A program made the translations under genes and the position numbers. A DNA stretch of 64,000 bases. It comes from Deltaproteobacteria bacterium (lineage in GTDB: Bacteria > Desulfobacterota > Deferrisomatia > Deferrisomatales > JACRMM01). The stretch lies in NCBI GenBank assembly GCA_016214985.1, contig JACRMM010000015.1, positions 62,001-126,000 on the forward strand. The letters run 5' to 3'. Shown one piece after another: positions 58,854-64,000 of this stretch (positions are counted from its first letter, which is position 1; the number at the start of each line of letters is the position of its first letter). The notes under the pieces are model-generated. The model was not told where the DNA came from, made no database searches, and saw only the letters and a program-made list of their open reading frames with translations.

Positions 58854-59933
58854 GTGGCCAGCATCGAGGAAGACGCCCTGGCAGGGTTGACGTCAAACGT
58901 GCAGGCGCTGCTGCCGGTGGTCGCTGACCCCGAGCTCCGGCCGACCGTGACGCTCGGCGCGGCGCGCGTGACCCCCACCGGCCTCGGCGGGTTCGTCGCC
59001 CCCAGCGACGATCCGCCGGGCGACGTGGATGGGCGCCGGATCGAGGCCTCGGTGCTCGTGACCGTGAAGTCGTCCAGCGCCGGCGCCCTGGGGCCCTCTC
59101 TCGCCGGTGTGACCCGCGCGCTCCTCGGCGCAGACCGTCCGACGCTGCTTGGTCGCGGCATCCACCGCGTGGCGCTCTCCGAGACCGGCACGCTCGTCGC
59201 CGGGCCCGGCCAGCGAGTGCAGCAGGATCTCTCCTTCCGCTTGCTCTATGAGCACCTTCGAATCCCCACGGCGGCCGGAGGGGTCATCGAGACGATCCCC
59301 CTGGACCTGGAGGTCAGCCGCAGCGGGGCGCGCCCGCGGGGTTGGAGCCTGGAGGAGTTCGGGGCCGGGGCCCTCGACCTCTTCGACGTGGTCGACGACC
59401 CCTCGGCGACCACCGCCCGGCCCTCCCAGTGGATCGTGAACCCCGCGGAACGGCGCATCGAGCAGCGCTCCCGGATTCGGGGCGGCACGAACGCCGCGAC
59501 GCCCGCGAAGCCGGGCACGGCCCTGGTCGTCCGCGAGGCCCCCGGGCGGCCGCTCTCCCGCGACTTCTCGCTCCACGCCTGCGTGGCCTCCGACGACGCC
59601 GGCGGAGTCGGGGTCGTGTTCCGCTGGGTGGACGCGGCCAACTACTACTTCTTCCTCATGGATCGCTCCGGGGGGTACCGGCTGCTCGCGAAGAAGGCCG
59701 GAGGCGCGTTCCTGCCCCTCGAGGCGCCGGCGGTCGACGGGACGCGCGCCTACGAGCTGGGCCGAAGCTACGACGTCAAGGTGTCGGCGGTGGGGCCGGA
59801 GCTGCGGGTGTACCTCGACGGCGCGCTCGCGCTGTCGGGTCGAGACGCCTCTCACGGAGCCGGCAGGGTCGGGTTTCTGAGCCGCAACGACAATCGCGCC
59901 TACTTCTACCGCATCGCCGCGGTGGAGCTCTAA
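58854..59933 (+). CDS. Tail terminator-like domain fused to a LamG/lectin-like domain
   Basis: A 359-residue protein. The first 150 residues (LTSNVQALLPVVADPELRPT, ASVLVTVKSSSAGAL, QRVQQDLSFRLLYEH) look like a small tail-completion or terminator protein. The C-terminal 190 residues form a concanavalin-like jelly roll (SLHACVASDDAGGVGVVFRW, ANYYFFLMDRSGGYRLLAKK, VDGTRAYELGRSYDVKV, AGRVGFLSRNDNRAYFYRIA), a fold common in carbohydrate binding. GGAGGGG precedes the GTG start. The fusion could decorate or anchor the tail end; the assignments are by fold only. Confidence 0.6.
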   Translation: MASIEEDALAGLTSNVQALLPVVADPELRPTVTLGAARVTPTGLGGFVAPSDDPPGDVDGRRIEASVLVTVKSSSAGALGPSLAGVTRALLGADRPTLLGRGIHRVALSETGTLVAGPGQRVQQDLSFRLLYEHLRIPTAAGGVIETIPLDLEVSRSGARPRGWSLEEFGAGALDLFDVVDDPSATTARPSQWIVNPAERRIEQRSRIRGGTNAATPAKPGTALVVREAPGRPLSRDFSLHACVASDDAGGVGVVFRWVDAANYYFFLMDRSGGYRLLAKKAGGAFLPLEAPAVDGTRAYELGRSYDVKVSAVGPELRVYLDGALALSGRDASHGAGRVGFLSRNDNRAYFYRIAAVEL

Positions 59934-60002
59934 CACCGGTCGCCTGGACCGGCGCTGCGCGGAGCGGTTCCGGCGAGAGAGCGACGAAAGGAGGCATCCT
60001 CG

Positions 60003-61115
60003 ATGGCTGAGACCTACTCCACGGCAGAGTTCGTCATCCCCGGAACCTACGTGCGCGTGCGCGCGGAAGGACTCATCAGCGCCGGGGGCATCTCGACCGG
60101 AAATCTCGGGGTCGTGGGCACCGCGCAGAAGGTCGTCGACGCAGTGAACGTCGTCGACTACGCCCACACGTACAACCTCTCGGACTACGAGAGCGCGGTG
60201 GCCCAGCTCGGCGCCTACGACGCCTTCGGCTCGGGCGCGAAGCTCCACCTCACCCGGGTGCTGGAGCTGCTCTACCAGAACGGGGCCCGCACGGTGTACG
60301 CACGGCCCCTGAACCTCGGCGCGAGCGACTCCCAGCCGGGCCGGGACGCCTACACCGCAGCCTTCAACGAGCTCGTGAAGGACGACGTGAACCTCCTCGT
60401 CGCGCCCCAGCTCTCCACGGCCGACGCGCTGGCCGTGCTCGGCCCGGTGCTGGAGACCGCGGAGAACAACGGCAAGGACGTGATCGCCGTCGTGGGCGCG
60501 GACGCGGCCAACGTGGCCGCCATTGCGGCGCAGGTGCCCACCAACGACCGGATCATCTTCTGCACGCCCGGTGTTCGCGCCTACGACGCCGCGTTGAAGC
60601 AGGAGGTCGCGCTGCCGGGCCCCTTCGCCGCGGCCGCCGTGGCCGGTCTGATCTCGACCCTGACCCCCGAGGCGAGCCCGACGAACAAGGTGCTCCCCGG
60701 GGTCGTGAAGCTCGCGAGCCGCTACTCCTACGGCGAGACCAAGCAGCTCGTGAACGCCCGGGCCCTGGTGCTGGAGGAGCGCGGCGGTGTGAGGGTGGTG
60801 CGGGGGCTCACCAGCGACGACGCGGCCTTCCGGCAGATCACCACGCGCCGAATCGTCGACTTCGCCAAGGCGGGCATCCGCAAGTCCTCCGACCCTTTCA
60901 TCGGGCGCCTGAACAACCAACGGGTCCGTAAGGCCCTCTATGGCGCCATCGACGGGTTCCTGACGACCATGGTCGTCGATGAGCAGCTCGTGAGCTACAC
61001 CCTGCAGGTGACCGCGAGCCGGCAGGACGAGATCGCGGGGCGCGCGCTCGTCAACGCCGTGCTCCTGCCCACCTTCAGCATCGACTTCATCGCCGTCACG
61101 CTGGTCCTTCAGTAA
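60003..61115 (+). CDS. Contractile tail sheath protein
   Basis: A 370-residue sheath. The N-terminus VIPGTYVRVRAEGLISAGGI and GNLGVVGTAQKV match sheath domain starts, the middle shows a subtilisin-like fold, and the C-terminal RKALYGAIDGFLTTMVV and ...DEIAGRALVNAV segment is the usual sheath tail. It is short compared with many phage sheaths (400-500). AAAGGAGG lies before the ATG. Confidence 0.85.
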   Translation: MAETYSTAEFVIPGTYVRVRAEGLISAGGISTGNLGVVGTAQKVVDAVNVVDYAHTYNLSDYESAVAQLGAYDAFGSGAKLHLTRVLELLYQNGARTVYARPLNLGASDSQPGRDAYTAAFNELVKDDVNLLVAPQLSTADALAVLGPVLETAENNGKDVIAVVGADAANVAAIAAQVPTNDRIIFCTPGVRAYDAALKQEVALPGPFAAAAVAGLISTLTPEASPTNKVLPGVVKLASRYSYGETKQLVNARALVLEERGGVRVVRGLTSDDAAFRQITTRRIVDFAKAGIRKSSDPFIGRLNNQRVRKALYGAIDGFLTTMVVDEQLVSYTLQVTASRQDEIAGRALVNAVLLPTFSIDFIAVTLVLQ

Positions 61116-61133
61116 ACCCCGAGGAGGCAGACC

Positions 61134-61628
61134 ATGGCAAACGCGAGCGTGTTCACCGGAGCCGACGGCTCCCTTTCCCTTTCCGTCTCCCCGGGCCTCG
61201 AGGGCGAGAAGGCCCAGGCGGTCGTCGAGGGCTTCAACCTGATGAGTGTGGGCCGCGTGCAGAACGTGCGGGTCGAGGTCCACTCGGAGGTGCGCGCCTA
61301 CCACGAGGTCGGCCAGCGCTACGCCACAGAGCTACGTCCCGGCAACGTCACGATCCGGGGCACGATCGGTCGCGCCTACCTCAACGGCGCCATGCTGCGG
61401 CTCCTGCTCGGGGACGCGGCGGACGGCCGGCCGGCGGCGAGCTGGGCGCAGCCGGCGTTCAACGTCACCCTGCTCCTGCAGAACGCGGCGGCCCCGGACG
61501 TGCGAAACACCGTGACGCTGCACGACGTGAAGATCGACAACTGGGTGTACGCGCTGCCCGAGGACGATTTCGTCATGGAGTCCGTGGGCTTCCAGGCCCT
61601 CTACCTCACCGTCCAAGACGAGCCGTGA
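61134..61628 (+). CDS. Tail tube protein
   Basis: A 164-residue all-beta protein directly after the sheath, the standard position of the inner tube. Beta strands such as VRVEVHSEVRAYHEVGQ, LRPGNVTIRGTIGRAYLNGA and VTLHDVKIDNWVYALPEDDF fit tube proteins. GAGGAGG precedes the ATG. It overlaps the next gene by four bases. Confidence 0.8.
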   Translation: MANASVFTGADGSLSLSVSPGLEGEKAQAVVEGFNLMSVGRVQNVRVEVHSEVRAYHEVGQRYATELRPGNVTIRGTIGRAYLNGAMLRLLLGDAADGRPAASWAQPAFNVTLLLQNAAAPDVRNTVTLHDVKIDNWVYALPEDDFVMESVGFQALYLTVQDEP

Positions 61629-62131
61629 CGCTCGCGGCCGAGGAGCTCCTGGCGGGGAGCTCGCTCACGTATGTGGTGGAGGTTCCGGCCTCGGTGCTTC
61701 GGCCCGCTGGCGGAGACGGGAGCGGGGATGGGGGAGGGGAGCCGGGGGTCTCGGGCCTCACGGTGCGCCTGCGGCCCCTGACCGTGCGCGACCTCCAACT
61801 CGTGTGCCGGGCGGCGAAGGAGAGCGACACCCTGCTCGCCACGCTGATGGTACACAGGGCCCTCGTGGAGCCGATCCTCGAGGTCGGCCAGGTGGCGGCG
61901 CTCCACGTGGGCCTCGTCCAGTACCTCCTTCACGAGGTCAACCGCGTGAGCGGCATCGCCGCGACGGCTGAGGAACTCTCGGCCGCGGCCGACGACCCCC
62001 TGGCCAAGGCCGCCTTCGTGCTCGCGCGCGAGTTCGGGTGGACGCCCCACGAGGTGAGCGAGCTCACCCTCGGGCAGGTGCTCCTGCACCTGAAGATGCT
62101 CCGGGAGCGGAGGGCCAGCGATGGTCGGTGA
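61625..62131 (+). CDS. Tail assembly chaperone-like protein
   Basis: A 168-residue protein: a beta-rich N-terminal part (LTVRLRPLTVRDLQLVCRA) and a helical C-terminal part (EFGWTPHEVSELTLGQVLLHL). The composition and its position between tube and tape measure fit the chaperone that coats the tape measure protein. GTG start overlaps the tube stop. Its end overlaps the next gene by 11 bases. Confidence 0.6.
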   Translation: MTLAAEELLAGSSLTYVVEVPASVLRPAGGDGSGDGGGEPGVSGLTVRLRPLTVRDLQLVCRAAKESDTLLATLMVHRALVEPILEVGQVAALHVGLVQYLLHEVNRVSGIAATAEELSAAADDPLAKAAFVLAREFGWTPHEVSELTLGQVLLHLKMLRERRASDGR

Positions 62132-63281
62132 GCCCCGCGCTGCTTCCCCGCCGCGGGGTACCGCCCTGGCGCGGCTCGCCCTCGGGGACCTGCAGGGCCT
62201 GCAGGCCCTGGCCCTGGAGATTCTGGCCCGGGCCGAGGGGGTGAGTCTCCTCGCCAGAGAGGACCCCGCGTCCCTCCCACTCGCCGGCGAAGACCCCTTC
62301 GGCGCCCTGTTCGGGTCGGAGCCGGGTGGCGGCGGGGGGCGGCCGGCGGCGGACTCCCGGGGCGGCCGGTCTCCGGCCCTGGGTGACCTGGGCGCAGGGA
62401 GAGCGGCCGCCCCGGAGGGGATGGCGCGGGAACTGCGGCCGGGCCGGGGCGTCGAGGCTACTCCGAGCCCCGGCCGCACGCTGGGCGTGTTCGGCGCCGG
62501 TTACGGCACGGCCTCTTCCGGCGCCCTGCCGGGGGACATCGCATCGTCGGGTGCCAGCATTCTGGGCGCGAGCCTGGGGCAGCTCGTACAGGTGCTCGCC
62601 GGACCCCGGCCCGCCGCTGCGCTGGAGGCGGCTCGGCGGGAAGGCAGGGCGCATCCCCCCTCCGCGGCGCCCGACGCGCTGCCCACCCGCGGACCTGTCG
62701 CCCTCTCCGCCGCCTCAGAGACGCCGCCTCAGAGGCCCGGGAGCTCCTTCTTGCTCTCGGAGCGCCTTCCCGCTTCTCTCTCGGTGCCGGCTCCGGCCGG
62801 GCCGGCGGGCAGGGGGGAGGGGCTTGGGGCTTCCGGAGCGTCGAGCTCGCGCGCGGGCGGCCGAGGGTCCGAGACGTCCCTGGTGGCGTCGAGGGGGCCG
62901 GCCCTCCCGGCGACCCTCTGGGAGCGCCTCGGAGACCTCGCCGACGAGGCCCTCGTTGCCGGGGACGCGGACCGGAGCCCCGGTGCTCCGGAGGATTCCT
63001 CGGGCGTGGCTCCGGACCGGGTCGGCGCGGACGGCGCGCCGCGGGGGGGACGGCAGGAGCTACGCCGAGGGGCCCCCTCGGACGCGTGGCCCGCACCCGG
63101 CGCCGCCCGCGCCGCGGCGGACCTCTTGGACCGTCGGCCGCCGGCCGTGGCTCCCGGGCCCCGGGGCGGGTTCCTCCCGGAGGGGAGGCCCGCGACGACC
63201 CTCGACCGCGACGAGCTCGCCGAGCTCGTGAACGACGCCCTGGTGCGCCAGGCCCGGCGCCACGGAGTGGACCTCTCATGA
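62121..63281 (+). CDS. Unusual low-complexity protein at the tape-measure position
   Basis: A 386-residue protein very rich in Gly, Ala, Pro, Arg and Ser, with little predicted secondary structure except short ends: LARLALGDLQGLQALALEIL near the start and ATTLDRDELAELVNDALVRQ at the end. Tape measure proteins are normally long helices, so this is either a degenerate/short tape measure, a linker or a secreted-type effector. ATG 62121. Confidence 0.55.
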   Translation: MVGEPRAASPPRGTALARLALGDLQGLQALALEILARAEGVSLLAREDPASLPLAGEDPFGALFGSEPGGGGGRPAADSRGGRSPALGDLGAGRAAAPEGMARELRPGRGVEATPSPGRTLGVFGAGYGTASSGALPGDIASSGASILGASLGQLVQVLAGPRPAAALEAARREGRAHPPSAAPDALPTRGPVALSAASETPPQRPGSSFLLSERLPASLSVPAPAGPAGRGEGLGASGASSSRAGGRGSETSLVASRGPALPATLWERLGDLADEALVAGDADRSPGAPEDSSGVAPDRVGADGAPRGGRQELRRGAPSDAWPAPGAARAAADLLDRRPPAVAPGPRGGFLPEGRPATTLDRDELAELVNDALVRQARRHGVDLS

Positions 63282-63877
63282 AGGTCAAGCCCGTCCTCGG
63301 CGACTGGGAGATCCCGAACATCGCCTACATCGGCTCGCTGGAGCGGCGCGACTTCGCCGAGATGCCGGTACCCGGCAAGGTGGGGAGCGTCTTCCAGGAC
63401 CTCTCGAGCGCTCCCACCCGGGTCGTCATCGCCGGCAGCCTCTTCGGCGACGACAAGCGCGACGAGGTGCTCGAGGCCGTGCGGACGAAGTTCCGGGCCG
63501 GCGAACCTGTGACCTTCGTGGCCGACATCGTCACCGCCACGGAGGTGCAGTACGTGGTGATCGAGGAGCTCCGGTTCGAGGAGAGCGCCGAGGTGCCGGA
63601 TCAGACGGCCTATCAGATCGTCGTGCGCGAGAGCCCGCCGCCCCCGCCGCCCCCGAACCCTCTGGCCGGCCTCGACGCGGGCTTGCTGGACCAGGCCGGG
63701 AGCTTCCTCGACTCGGTGGCCGGCGCGCTCGCCGCCATCGACGGGCTGGGAAGCATCCCCGATTTCGGCAACCCGGTGCCGCCGCTCACGAGCTCGCTCG
63801 ACCAGGTCGAGGGCGCGGCCTCCGGCCTCACCAGCGCCGTGCAGACCCTGCGCGGGCTCTTCGGGATCGGGGAGTAG
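63278..63877 (+). CDS. gpN-like (DNA-circularisation-type) tail protein
   Basis: A 199-residue protein. Residues 1-115 (GDWEIPNIAYIGSLERRDFA, SSAPTRVVIAGSLFGDDKRD, VLEAVRTKFRAGEPVTFVAD) show the pattern of the N-terminal domain of Mu gp43/gpN-type tail proteins. A polyproline linker precedes a helical C-terminus. ATG 63278 overlaps the preceding stop. Its position after the tape-measure slot agrees with Mu order. Confidence 0.6.
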   Translation: MKVKPVLGDWEIPNIAYIGSLERRDFAEMPVPGKVGSVFQDLSSAPTRVVIAGSLFGDDKRDEVLEAVRTKFRAGEPVTFVADIVTATEVQYVVIEELRFEESAEVPDQTAYQIVVRESPPPPPPPNPLAGLDAGLLDQAGSFLDSVAGALAAIDGLGSIPDFGNPVPPLTSSLDQVEGAASGLTSAVQTLRGLFGIGE

Positions 63878-63881
63878 CGCC

Positions 63882-64000
63882 ATGCCGAGCCTCGTCGAGA
63901 CCCTCACGAGCCTCGCCCTCGACCCTTCGGTCGTCGAGGCCCTGGTCGGCGGCTTCTCCGGCCTCTCGGGCCGGGCCTCGGGGCTGCCCACCGAGGGACT
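63882..64000 (+). CDS. Start of the next tail gene (cut by window end)
   Basis: From ATG 63882, 39 codons (PSLVETLTSLALDPSVVEAL, then a glycine-rich stretch) before the window ends. By position it could be the baseplate hub or a gpP-like protein; too little is visible to decide. Confidence 0.5.
   Translation, partial: MPSLVETLTSLALDPSVVEALVGGFSGLSGRASGLPTEG

Noticed and set aside
62100-62135. Programmed frameshift joining the chaperone-like gene to the next frame
   Set aside because: No slippery heptamer is visible; the downstream gene has its own ATG at 62121 inside the overlap, so translational coupling explains the arrangement.

Overview
The window is about two thirds G+C and looks like the chromosome of a high-GC bacterium of the former Deltaproteobacteria (Desulfuromonadia- or Deferrisoma-like). 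That placement is inferred from gene content: a tetrahaem class III-type cytochrome c, a 4Fe-4S regulator-like ferredoxin, a TIGR03790 protein, PAS proteins ending in a CAGCKKIRD-type tail, an Mla lipid transporter coupled to alr, and a stand-alone IMP cyclohydrolase. No rRNA, tRNA or CRISPR array was found.

Layout. 0-11 kb: a ferredoxin cut by the window edge, small coupled hypotheticals, an MtfA-type peptidase, a PAS protein, a monooxygenase-fold protein, a thiolase-like enzyme, a TIGR03790 protein and two MscS-type channels. 11-18 kb: an RRM RNA-binding protein with a long structured leader, then a tightly overlapping chemosensory operon (DUF4388, CheA, CheW, CheW, CheB) without CheY or CheR. 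18-25.5 kb: a lipoprotein, alr-mlaE-mlaF-mlaD, and purH(N)-purD-purE. 25.5-36 kb: cytochrome c, YciB, Ogt, a cupin, an unknown polytopic membrane protein, MalQ, TrmFO, a QueG-related iron-sulphur protein, a TrmH-like methylase, and a mazE antitoxin followed by a truncated mazF.

36.3-47.9 kb is a chromosomal integron. intI is on the minus strand and the cassettes run on the plus strand. Several attC sites can be verified because each cassette's R'' box is the reverse complement of the bases at its own 5' junction. Cassettes encode unknown proteins, a putative CHAT/caspase-like protein, a DUF4160-DUF2442 pair, a crotonase and an HD-domain protein. One cassette has no convincing gene, and a perfect 141-bp segment occurs twice. 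Three REP-associated transposases (one broken) and an IS21 remnant (istB without istA) have invaded the array, and one insertion left half an attC.

47.9-57.6 kb returns to ordinary genes: DUF362, an unknown glycine-rich protein with a structured leader, a DUF3592 membrane protein, a SecB-like protein coupled to a hybrid histidine kinase and an HExxH protein, an HD-GYP phosphodiesterase, QueH, DUF2905 and a SpoU methylase.

57.7-64 kb begins a contractile phage-tail-like system in Mu-like order: terminator-like/lectin-like fusion, sheath, tube, chaperone-like, tape-measure position, gpN-like. It is preceded by a SARP/BTAD transcription factor. Between the regulator and the tail genes lie five GGTGAC-type boxes spaced exactly 11 bp apart, the arrangement SARP proteins recognise. 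This regulator, operator and tail-operon unit is the strongest candidate for an undescribed system here; the integron array is the second.
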